From assembly GCF_024166365.1 (NCBI RefSeq), contig NC_064819.1, positions 164,242,793 to 164,306,792 on the forward strand: DNA of 64,000 nucleotides, read 5' to 3'. A program made the position numbers and the translations under genes. Positions within the stretch are counted from its first letter, which is position 1. The number at the start of each line of letters is the position of its first letter. Under the pieces are notes generated by a model, which worked only from the letters and a program-made list of their open reading frames with translations, searched no databases and was not told the DNA's origin. Of the stretch, positions 1 through 10,127 are shown piece by piece. Source of the DNA: Elephas maximus indicus (Eukaryota > Chordata > Mammalia > Proboscidea > Elephantidae).

Positions 1-230
1 AAGAAAATGTTCTGTATCCTACTTTGGTGAGTCCAGAGGCAGGATGAGAAGGCAGGAAGGGACAGGAGCTGGTTGGATGGACATGGGAAACCCAGGGTGG
101 AAAGGGGGAATGTGCTGTGACATTACAGGGATTACAACTAGGTCACATAACAATACGTGTATAAATTTTTGCATAAGAAATTAACTTGAGCTGTAAACTT
201 TCACCCAAAGCACAATAAAAAAGAAAGAAA
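1..230 (+). mobile_element. L1 3' UTR end
   Basis: End of the afrotherian-type L1 3' UTR that recurs at 19200-19450 and 53000-53160, ending in AAAGCACAATAAAAAAG. The 5' side lies beyond the left edge. Confidence 0.8.
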
Positions 231-231
231 A

Positions 232-320
232 CCTATGGAGCACAGTTGTACTCTGACACATACAGGGTCACCATGAGATATAATCTACTTGACAGCAATG
301 GTTTGGTTTGTTTTTTTGGT
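232..320 (+). mobile_element. AfroSINE, 3' part
   Basis: 3' half of an AfroSINE directly after the L1 tail, ending in the GT-rich, T-rich tail typical of the family. The tRNA head is missing. Confidence 0.75.
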
Positions 321-1307
321 ACAGGATCTATGTGCTAAAAATGATAAAATGCTGACAAAAGATAGCAAAGACATAAGAAATGAAGAGAAAGGCTGTGTTC
401 ATAAATTGGAAGATTCAACATAGTAAAGATGTCAGTTATCCCCAAATTGATCTATCAAAATCCCAACAGCTTTTCCTTCTGTTTTTTTGTAGAGAGGGCA
501 CTGGGTTTTGGGAGGCAAGGTGATTCTAAAACTTAAATAGTTAGGCAAAAGAAACAGAAGAGCTAAACAATACTGAAAAAGAAAAATTCAGCTGCAGGAA
601 ACACACTACCCAATTTTAAGACTATATAGCTACAGTAACCAAAACAGTGTGGGATTAGAGGAGTGACAGACACACAGACCAATGGAACAGGAGCAAGTCC
701 AGAAACAGACCCATGCAACTTCACCTAACTGATTTTTGAAAAAGGTGCAAAGGCAATCCAACGGAGAAAGAACAGCCTTTTCAATAAACGGTGTTGAAAC
801 AACTGGACTTCCATTGGCAAAAAAAAAAAAAAAGAACTTCAACGTAAGTCTCGTATCTTGTGCAAAAATGAACTAAAAATGAATCACAGATCTAAATGCA
901 AAATTCCAAAACCACAAAACTTTTAGAAGCAAATATGGAGGAAAATATTCATGGCCTAAGGTTGGACAAAGAGCTGTTACACATGATACCAAAAGTAAAA
1001 TCCACAAGAGAAAAACTTGATAAACTGGACTGAGTCAAAATTGTAAATTTTTGTTCTGTAAAAGGCCCTGTCAAGAAATAGAAAAGACAAGTCACAGGTT
1101 GGGAGGAAATATCTGTAAAACACATACCCCACAAAGGTCTTATACCTAGAATATATAAGGAACTCTAAATTCAACTGTAAAAATAAACAAATGAGTAAAA
1201 ACAAAAACTCCACAAGCAATCCAATTATAAATGGGCAAAAGATATAAAGAGATACTTCAGAGAGGATATAAAGATGGCAAATAAGCACATGAAGAAATGT
1301 TCAATAT
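321..1307 (+). mobile_element. old L1 fragment, ORF2 3' region
   Basis: Degraded L1 sequence in sense orientation; translated pieces resemble the late part of ORF2 (region before MKKCS). Many stops and frameshifts; not functional. Confidence 0.7.
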
Positions 1308-1319
1308 CATTAACCATTG

Positions 1320-1548
1320 TTGTTGCTGTCGGCTACACTAATCGTTGCTGTTGGGTGCTGTCCAGTGGACTCCAACTCATAGCAACCCTACAGGACAGAG
1401 CAGAACTGCCCCATAGGGTTTTCTTGGCTGTAGTCTTTATTGGAGCAGATCGCCAGGACTTTCTCCCGCAGAGCCACTGGGTGAATTGGAACCAACAAAC
1501 TTTCAGTTAGCAGCCTAGTGCTTAACCACTGCACCACCAGGGCTCCTG
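1320..1548 (-). mobile_element. AfroSINE (12-bp TSD)
   Basis: Complete AfroSINE on the minus strand. CATTAACCATTG flanks it at 1308-1319 and 1549-1560. It sits in the old L1. Confidence 0.9.
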
Positions 1549-1560
1549 CATTAACCATTG

Positions 1561-1752
1561 CTGTTGTGTGCTGTTGAGTCAATTCAGGCTCATAGTCACT
1601 CTATAGGACAGAATAGAACTGCCCCATAGGGCCTCCAAGGCTGTAAATCTTTACTGAAACTGACTGCCACATCTTTCTCCTGCGGAGCAGTTGGTGGGTT
1701 CCAACTGCTGATTAGCAGCCAAGTTCTTTAATCACTACACCACCAGGGCTCC
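1561..1752 (-). mobile_element. AfroSINE, long-middle subtype
   Basis: Second AfroSINE in the same direction directly next to the first. It has the extra middle segment (AGGCTGTAAATCTTTAC) that marks one subfamily. Confidence 0.88.
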
Positions 1753-1904
1753 TTATATAGAAGGTAGTGAAATCCAAATAAGATCTGTAGTTTAGTTAAT
1801 AGTATTGTACCAATGTCAATTTCCTGGCTTTGACAGTGTACTATGGTTATGTAAGATGGCATTCCTGAGGAAGGCTGGCTGAAGTATTAGGTAACTATTG
1901 TCTT

Positions 1905-2295
1905 ACTTATCTAGTGCTGCTATAACAGAAATACCACAACTGAGAGCTTTAACAAACAGAAATTTACTTTCTCACAGTTTAAGAGGCTAGAAGTCCAAAT
2001 TCAGGCTGCCGGCTCTAGGGGAAGGCTTTCTCTGTTAACTCTGGAGGAAGGTCCTTGCCTCTTCTGAGCTTCCGCTCCTGGGAATCTTCATGTGGCTCAG
2101 CATCTCTCTTCCTCTGTCTCTGGTCTGCTCCTTGTTTAATCTCTTTTACATCTCAAAGAAATGGACTCAAAACGCCTAACACTGCTTCGTTAACTTAAAA
2201 AAGATAGCTCATTCCCAAATGGGCTTATAACCACAGGCATGGAGGTTAGGATTTATAACACATTTTTGGGGAACATAATTCAACCCATAAATCTA
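1905..2295 (-). mobile_element. LTR-like repeat, ERVL-MaLR type
   Basis: Sequence resembling the end of MaLR-type LTRs in antisense (AGAAATTTACTTTCTCACAG near the start, ACATAATTCAACCCATAA at the end). Family assignment is from memory and uncertain. No internal retroviral genes. Confidence 0.5.
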
Positions 2296-3210
2296 TGTTT
2301 GCAACTTCTTATGAGTCTTATTTCAAAATAAAAAGTCTCTTTATTTATTAAAAAGTACAAAGTAGCTCATTACAAAGTATTTCTCCTGTCCCTAACTCTA
2401 GTCATCCAGTTTCCCTCTCTGGAGGCAACCAATGTTACCAAATTTTTGTGTATGCTTCCAGAGATGTTTTATGCACATGCAACCATTTTTGTGAATCCAT
2501 TTCTCTCTTATTTTATACAAAGTGTAGCACAATGTACGTTCTTCGGCACATTGTTTTACTTACCTGTCTTGGAGACTATTTCATTACAGACTATAACCAA
2601 ATCCAAACCAAACCAACTCCCATCAAGTTGATTACAACTCACAGGGACCCTATAGGACAGAGTAGAGCTGCCCCATAGGGCTTCCAAGGAGTGGCTGGTG
2701 GATCTGAACCGCCGATCTTTTGGTTAGCATAAAGAGCTTCCTATTTTTTCTTTACAGCTACATGGTAATCCATAATTTAAGCAGTCTCCTATTGATGGAC
2801 ATTTATTTCCAATTTTTTGCTTACTAAAAACCTGAGATTGAATTACATGGGTAATTTCATATATGTTTGAATGTACCTGTTGGTAAAGTCTCAAGAATTG
2901 CTGTGTATGTTTGTAAGCTTGTAACTGCCACCCATGGACGTTCTTTGCAGCCCCATGGGCAATATCTTAGAAAGTCTACTGCTGGTTTCCCCACATTTCC
3001 ACCAACACAATGAGCTATGAAACATTTTTATCTTTGCTAATCCAACAGGTAAAAATGGTATCTCAGTGTAAAGTTTATTTTACCATGTGTGTGGTTAAGC
3101 AACCTTTCTTAATTTTAATGGCCATTTATATTTCATGTCTTGCCTTTTCACAGTCTCTGCACATTTTTCTTCTCCATTCTTTATGTTTTTTATTATTATT
3201 ATTTTTTTAA
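2296..3210 (-). mobile_element. possible degraded L1 remnant
   Basis: Diverged sequence around 2760-3210 resembles old L1 ORF2/3' sequence in antisense, interrupted by an AfroSINE. Weak; nothing else is visible here. The following 3211-3647 shows no recognised feature. Confidence 0.35.
2598..2730 (-). mobile_element. AfroSINE, tRNA head truncated
   Basis: Minus-strand AfroSINE that lacks the outer part of the tRNA-like head. Confidence 0.85.
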
Positions 3211-3659
3211 TAGGCCCATCACAGCCTGGTCCCAGGCCATTTCAATATTCTCAAAAGTTTCTATTTATTAATACAGATATTTGTACTTCTGGGGTTTTGC
3301 TCAAGTAAATCTCTCTTCCACCAACTGTATCTGAACTACCTTTTAAGACCTAGTTCAAATTGCCATCTGTATTATATAAGGAACTTGTAAACACAGATTG
3401 TGATATATAGAGGGAACAGAGATACAACAAAATTTTAAGTGATTATTTGTGATGGAGATAATCACCTTCTTTACACTTTCTTTTCCTGAACATTTCCCAG
3501 TAAACACATTCCTTGTTATAATCCGAAATTTTAAAATAATACAGAACTATTTCCAGATTTTGGGGGGTGAATGCAAATTGAGTTTTTTTAAAAAAGAGAT
3601 TCTTGAGGTATCATTCGTTTTTAAATACCCAGTGCCTAAATAACGGTTCCTGACATACA

Positions 3660-3818
3660 CCCGTAAACATCGACTGCTGCCGAGTCGATTCCGACTCATA
3701 GCGACCGTACAGCACAGAGCAGAACTGCCCCATAGGGTTTCCAAGGAGCGCCTGGTGGATTCCAACTGCCGACGTTTTGATTAGCCAAGCACTTAACCAC
3801 TACACCACCAGGGTTTCC
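3660..3818 (-). mobile_element. AfroSINE, near full length
   Basis: Near-consensus copy on the minus strand with CpGs kept (GAGTCGATTCCGACTCATAG), so probably young. Flanked by TCCTGACATACA at 3648-3659 and TCCTGACATTCA at 3819-3830. Confidence 0.93.
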
Positions 3819-3939
3819 TCCTGACATTCAGTACGTGTTAAATGACTTTCGTGTAATAATCAGACTGTCGCCTCTAAGCACCAAGTTCAGTGTGATTATT
3901 TTCTTGCATCTTAACTGCCGATATAATTATGAAACAGCA

Positions 3940-4500
3940 GCTCGTGCGACTTTCCAGCCCCCGCAAAAAAACGAAGCACGACCAAGAGACTCCCGCCGAC
4001 ACAAAGTGGATCGCCGGCCCCGGGGCTGCAAGTTCAACCAAGATCAGATGAAGGTCGTTCGATGCAAGGTGGAGGCCCGCGATCAGAGCCTATCCCCGGC
4101 AGGACCTGGTCTTCAACTTTTTCCCTCGCCTTTGAGAAGTGGAGGGGTGTTCCACCGGGATTAACGGCCGGAACAGAAGCCGTAGGTTGTGCGCTGATGG
4201 AGCCCAGAACCGTCCGAGGCACTCCTCCGCGCCTGCGCAGCACCGCCGGACCCCCTCCCCCCCGCCCCGCACTGTGGATTGCGTGAGGGACCCCCACACA
4301 CTCACCCGGCGAGGTTAGGCAGGGGCAGTCGGCCAGTGTGCGCCAGCATCCAGACCCAAACACTCCTAAAAAGCGACCCCTAGACGAGCTCAGACAGCGG
4401 CCTCCCAACATCGCGACAGAAAGGATCCACCCCTTTTTCCGGTCCCTCCCGCAAAGGAGTCCCAGCAGAAAAGTTCCGGGATTCACCCTCGCGCGGTCAG
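3940..4500 (-). promoter_or_regulatory. COQ3: COQ3 CpG-rich promoter region
   Basis: A GC- and CpG-rich block in otherwise AT-rich DNA that surrounds the first COQ3 coding exon. It holds a palindromic GCGCCTGCGC at 4229-4238, which fits the NRF1 site pattern (GCGCNTGCGC) common in promoters of nuclear genes for mitochondrial proteins; it lies just inside intron 1. No TATA box is evident. The start of transcription probably lies between about 4420 and 4490, but that is inferred. Confidence 0.6.
4306..4411 (-). CDS. COQ3: COQ3 coding exon 1 (partial gene)
   Basis: First coding exon of the mitochondrial O-methyltransferase that makes both O-methylation steps of coenzyme Q synthesis on the matrix side of the inner membrane. 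The reading starts MLGGRCLSSSRGRFL and runs 35 codons plus one base to a GTGAGT donor. It is rich in Arg and Ser and poor in acidic residues, as expected for a mitochondrial presequence, and resembles in pattern the human start (M-x-GR-x-L-x-S-x-G-x-FL). This is the first ATG on the strand in the GC-rich block, with G at -3. A longer open frame to 4486 would need a GTG start, so I reject it. The methyltransferase domain lies beyond the left edge. The call rests on this weak N-terminal similarity plus position next to PNISR in the same order and strand as in human. Confidence 0.75.
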
Positions 4501-4983
4501 AGAGGACTTAATCATGGTTGTATTATTAACGAATATTATGTATGTGTCGCTATCTATACTCTTCATGCTCAACATCTGGCAAATTGTGGACGCAATGAAG
4601 CTATGAATGTTTCTGTTGCTTATACCATGGCTTTTGATATTTTCATTTATGCCTATTCCTATTTGACCACTCCAAACGTAATCAAGAGCTAGCCATCAGT
4701 CATCCCACTGTTACATAATCTTTCACCCCTGTGTAGCCCTAATTTCAGTATTTTCCAGATGTCTCTCCAAGGACATTTACACTCCTGTAAAACACTGGCC
4801 CTAACGCTTGGAATCACAAAACTATGAAAGCATTTCTTCTCTAAGGGTAGAAAGTTTCCCCTTTCAAGGCATTCAAATATCAGAGGACCAATTTTGAAAT
4901 CATTCTACATTTTCAATATGAAAGCTCCAATTGTTAAGGATTGTTGGAATTGGCTTAATTTACTGCTCAGCTATAGTCGTCCA

Positions 4984-5328
4984 AGGTGCCCTGATGGTGC
5001 AACGGTTAAGTGCTGGGCTGCTAACAGGCAGGTGGTTTGAAACCACCACTTAAAAAAAAAAAAAAAAAACCACTGCCATCAAATTGATTTCACTCATAGC
5101 AACCCTGTAAAACAAGCGCAGAACTGCCCCAGAGGGTTTCCAAGGAGCGCCTGGTGGATTTGAACTGCTGACCTTTTGGTTAGCACCCAAACTCTTAACC
5201 ACTATACCACCACGGTTTAAAAGACCTGGCGATCTGCTCCCTGTAAGGATTTCAGCCTAGGAAACCCTGTGCAACAGCTCTATTCTGTAGTACAGGGTCG
5301 CTATGAATCAGAATGGACAGCACACAAT
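4984..5328 (+). mobile_element. AfroSINE split by another AfroSINE
   Basis: Older sense-strand AfroSINE: tRNA-like head at 4984-5058, body at about 5219-5328, interrupted by the copy listed next. Confidence 0.8.
5059..5218 (-). mobile_element. AfroSINE nested in AfroSINE
   Basis: Minus-strand AfroSINE inserted into the older copy; TTAAAA occurs at both joints. The two copies form an inverted pair. Confidence 0.82.
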
Positions 5329-5340
5329 AGTCGTTCACTT

Positions 5341-6453
5341 ACAGCTCCTTAGTTAAAATACTGACTTCCTCTTAAAGAGCTGTTGCAGACTTTTTCAGTA
5401 GCTAAGACAGTGGCTAACGAACAGGCTCAAACATAGTACTGATCGTGAAGATGGCAAAGGACCCGGCAATGTTTCATTATTTTGTACATAAAGTCGCTAA
5501 GAGTCGACGCCCACTGCATGGCAACTAACATGTCCCCTCTGAGCTCCTCTCAGATACTTGACCATCTCTCCAACTGAAGGCAGAAAGCTCTGTGCAGAAG
5601 AAAAATTAGCATGTTAAAATGTGTTGCAGTGACAGATCCAAGAAAAAAGCAAAATGCAAGTATGATTAAATAAAGATCTAAGAACCTCATTTAAATACAT
5701 TTCTTTGTACCATCTCACTGGGCTTCAAAGCCTTGTCACTATAGTTTCAGTTCAACGACAAAAGCAAATGGTGATTTGCCTTAATACTGATACGAAACAA
5801 AAGCCCTTGAACCTACATAAATTATTTGGTCCAGATATGCAAAACTAGCTCATAGTATTTTTCTATACCAATATCAACATAATGATTTCCATTGGCCTTT
5901 AAATCTCAATTGTGTTGTCAAGACTAGTGTTCTTATGGGGTCTGTACCTATTGTTGGGAGATATTTCCCAGACTATTGCTATGTTCTTATCCATAAATGG
6001 GTTGTAGTGTCTACATTTTGTTAGAAATCTGAAATCGACTTAAAATTTGTAAATCAGTTTTGTGATTTTATACACACACAATTTTTTAATTCACTTTAAG
6101 GGATTTTAAAATGCTCCCTTACAGCTAAAAAGTTTTGTCTCTTTGAGATGCATATACCACTATATCTACTAAGAATTTAACCGGCAAATTTTAATATTTA
6201 ATCCAAAATTCTGCATAAATTGGTAACTTAAGTGTAATTCTAACTTAAATTATCATAATCAGATGTAGCAGCTTTAACATATGGTGTATTTACTAGAAAG
6301 CTCTATGGATGATACCTGATAAACTTGAATAGTATAGAAGTATAACTCATTTGTGTCCTATTTTCAGAGCTAATAAAAAGCCTACTTTCTCATTTAGGTT
6401 TGAGATGTTACAGCCAAATTCTACTTAAAATTGAAGAACTTAAGGGCTGTAAG
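5341..6453. other. unique AT-rich intergenic stretch
   Basis: Between COQ3 and PNISR. I see no gene, repeat or RNA here. Confidence 0.5.
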
Positions 6454-6469
6454 TGTCCAAGACTTATAA

Positions 6470-6672
6470 AAAAAACAAAATTACTGCCATGAAGTCTGAT
6501 TCATAGTGACCCTACAGAACAGAGTAGAACTGCCCCATAGTGTTTCCAGGGCTGTAAATCTTTATGGAAACAGACTACCACATCGTTCTCCCACGGAGCG
6601 GCTAACGGGTTCTAACTGCCAACCTCTCAGTTAGCAGCCTACTGCTTTAATCACAGTTCCACCAGTGCTCCC
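6470..6672 (-). mobile_element. AfroSINE (16-bp TSD)
   Basis: Long-middle subtype on the minus strand, flanked by a perfect duplication TGTCCAAGACTTATAA at 6454-6469 and 6673-6688. Confidence 0.93.
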
Positions 6673-6873
6673 TGTCCAAGACTTATAATCTAATTCCTCC
6701 CTTATTTAGTTGAAAAATTGAGGCCCACAGTGATTTCAAAACATATCAAGTAGCAAAGCCAGGTCAAGCCAATGAATCAAACAGTATTTTCATTAAGCCA
6801 TAATTAGTACATTTTAGAAACCTGAACATTTTAATTTATATACAAAAAACTCAGTTTAATAGTAAAGGCTTCC

Positions 6874-7674
6874 CAGCACAACTTGTCCAAGGCAAGGTTA
6901 TGGGAGCTCCACAGACATATCCAGACTCCCTAAGGGACCAAATTACTGGGCTGAGGGCTCTGGGGACCATGGTCTTGGGGAACATCTAGCTCAGCTGGCA
7001 TAACATAGTTTATATAGTAAATGTTGTACATTCTACTTTGGTGAGTAGCATCTGGGGTCTTAAAAAGCTTGTCAGCGGCCATCTAAGATACTCCAGCGGT
7101 CTCAACCCATCTGAGCAAGGAAGAATGAAGAAAAACCAAAGACAAAGGGAAAGATTAGTTCAAAGGACTAATGAACCACAACCACTACAGCGTCCACCAG
7201 ACTGAGTCCAGCACAACTAGAAGGTGCCCGGTGACTACCATGGACTGCCCTGACAGGGATCACAACACAGGGTCCCAGAGAGAGCTGGAGAAAAATGTTG
7301 AACAAAATTCTAACTCACAGAAAAAAAAAAAGACCAGACTTACTGGTCTGACAGAGACTGGAGAAACCCTGAAAGTATGGCCCCCGGAGACCCTTATAGC
7401 TCAGTAATGAAGTCACTCCTGAGGTTCACCCTTCAGCCAAAGATTAGACAGGCCTATAAAACAAAACGAGACTAAATGGGCGCACCAGCCCAGGGGCAAC
7501 GAACGAGGAGGCAGGAGGTGACAGGAAAGCTGGTAATGGGGAATTCGAGGTCAAGTGGGGGAGAGTGTTGACATGCCATGAGGTTGGCAACCAATGTCAT
7601 AAAATAATATGTGTAGAAATTGATCAATGAGAAACTTGCTCTGTAAAATTTCATCTAAAGTACAATTAAAAAAA
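6874..7674 (+). mobile_element. 5'-truncated L1, 3' UTR only (13-bp TSD)
   Basis: About 800 bp of the afrotherian L1 3' UTR with A-rich end, flanked by perfect AGTAAAGGCTTCC at 6861-6873 and 7675-7687. Inserted antisense to PNISR, near or just past its 3' end. Confidence 0.9.
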
Positions 7675-7687
7675 AGTAAAGGCTTCC

Positions 7688-10096
7688 ACAAAGCATATTG
7701 TAGGGACTTTGGACTTTATACATCTCCTACGTAAAAATTCCCACAGAAAGTAAAAAATCTCACCCACCATTACAGAGAAACAACTCAGATGCTAAAAATA
7801 GAGTATTTGGGGGAAGTTTACCTATCACATATTACACCATTAGAAAGATTCTAGAAAGACATTTTACAATGGCAGAAAACATATGCACTAGTGAAATTCC
7901 ATACTAATCTTTATTTATATTTTGGGACCTGAAATAATCTTATAATTACCTCTTCCAAGTAACATTTTATTCTTTTAACCGTGCAGGTTGCCCCCTACTC
8001 CACAAACACAAGTATGATTAATACACTAGAAATATTTTAAAGAAAAACTTCTTTAAGATAGTTTTTATTAACCAATGCAGGCCAATCATTGCCTCAAAAT
8101 TTCAATCTATTAAGTCTCTGGTTGCAAAAAAATTTCATAACCAAATTATACATCTAATCAACTTATGTGTAAGTTTTAGCATTCATATTCTAAAATCATG
8201 GAAGTCCTATTTTATTAAATATTACCACTCAAGGTAAACATACTATATTACATGACAATGAAATGAATTCACTAAATTATTCACGAAAATTTGAAAAACC
8301 CAGATATTTAACTGTAACACTGTTGTATTTACTAATAATCACAAGACTGTTTAAAAAAAAATCTACAGGTAAGAGTTGATAAAAAGCTTGCGAACTGTGG
8401 AAGAATAAATCGTCAAATAATATTTTTGGTTCTAGCTTCTATCTTGTCCCAAAATGTACATATCATAGCCAGCAGATTTTTTTCTGTAGAATTTTATTTT
8501 GAAAATAATTTTTCACTGGAAGATCAATCTAAAAAACATTTTTAGATATGAAAATGTTATACAACTTATTTATTACAAATTAATCAGATAATTCTGCAAT
8601 TAGGTACACCATGTTAGCTCTCCTACATAAAAAATATTGCACATTTTCCTTAATTTTGTCTCCAGAGGTGACTGATGACTAAACTACATTGAATTCCAAA
8701 CTATTTTAAAGTTATCCTGTGAAATGCCAATTTTATAAATATCAGAACTAAATGCACTGTAAAACAGCCATTTTGGTAAACATGCATTTATTCACAGTTG
8801 ACTTATTTCCTTTAGATAAATGCATAACTGCTCAAAATTATTAAAGAACCTATGTAGAAGGTACAAGAGGACACTATGCAAATCTATTTCTATCTTTATT
8901 TTGAGGAAACACTGATCTTGGCAAAAATATGGCATTATTTTTAAATGAACTATTGCTGGTAAGAAGGCATACTTTAAAACTTCTGTGTAGTGCACCTGCT
9001 TTCCTTTTCAAGATTTAAAAGCATTTGTTTTCAGAGATTTATCTATTGCCACGTAAGTGCATAATCTTATAAAAACAGACCACGAAAGCAGTCGAGCACT
9101 TAAGTTAAAATGCCTCCAGAGCCCCATTTTACTAGTAAGTTATGAATGGCTTAAATTGCTAGACCACTCACTGATCATAATTTAAGAAACTGACAAAATA
9201 AGACCATTTTAATGTTCTGAAGTTGACACAGACCTGCATAATACAGCATTTCTCCACTGAGTTGAGGTCATAGTACACTTTAAAAATATAAATAAATACA
9301 TATTGAATCGTCTTATTTCTATAATAACCCAAAGTGTTTAAAATACGTTTCTAAAGCAGAAGTGGGTGATTGCAGAATATACTTCCAGAGTTGACTACTA
9401 GTGCCAAACACGCTCATTTCTTACAAATAATTCTACTGGTGCAATGGCTTGATTGATTTCAGCAATTCATTTTACAGGAGTTATCCATACTTTATACACA
9501 GATAATATATTACTTGAAAATCCCCAAAATAGGAAGAAAAGTTTAGAAAGCTGTCAAATGCTTCCAAATGGAAAATATAGGTCTATTTCTGGCCCACTTT
9601 CACACCCTTAAAGGTGGAATTTGACAAAAGACCATGGGTACAATTTACAAACTTTGACAAACTATTAAAACCATTTTCTCTAGGGGAGATGGGAGGAAGT
9701 AACTTTAAAACCTGTTATACAAAATTCCAGCTGCCTTTTTATAAAAGTACGTTCCTTAGGTTAAAAAATCATAAAATTAAGGTGCAAGAAGTTAACAAAA
9801 ATGAACTAAAGAGCTTTATTGACATCACAGTACATTCAAGAATAATTTTAAGAACATTACAGCTGAAAGAGAATGGCATGTTTATAGTCTTATTATGCAC
9901 TATTTTTTTGAAAAAATTTAATACAAAGTAACTCAGAGCAGCATCTGGAAAAAGTACACCTATTTACAGATTAAAAAAAAAAAAAAAAGATTCTGGTTTC
10001 ACCTACACAGCCACAATGTGCCTCTATAATGAGACAAGCCCTTAAAACTCATGGAATTTTTTAAACAACATCATGGCATTCTTGCCACATCATTCC
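7688..10096 (-). other. PNISR: probable PNISR 3' UTR and downstream flank
   Basis: 2.4 kb of AT-rich sequence without recognised repeats, directly downstream of the PNISR stop and ending at the L1 insertion at 7674. Length and lack of repeats suit a long 3' UTR. AATAAA signals on the minus strand are present, for example at 7910-7915; which one is used cannot be told from the sequence. Confidence 0.5.
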
Positions 10097-10127
10097 TCAG
10101 CGTTTACGACGGAGAGGGGTTGTTGAT
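10097..10127 (-). CDS. PNISR: PNISR last coding exon
   Basis: Encodes the end of the RS domain, STTPLRRKR, then TGA (10097-10099). The acceptor follows a long T run and ends in CAG. The split codon AG|A joins the preceding exon. Confidence 0.93.

Noticed and set aside
1320-1752. CRISPR-like or tandem repeat array
   Set aside because: Two neighbouring AfroSINE copies of different subtype; no regular spacing.
3010-3210. Short membrane-protein-like frame
   Set aside because: T-rich sequence makes hydrophobic codons in any frame; it lies in degraded repeat sequence.
4412-4486. Longer COQ3 start, with 25 extra codons upstream
   Set aside because: It needs a GTG start. The first ATG is at 4409-4411 and gives a fitting presequence.
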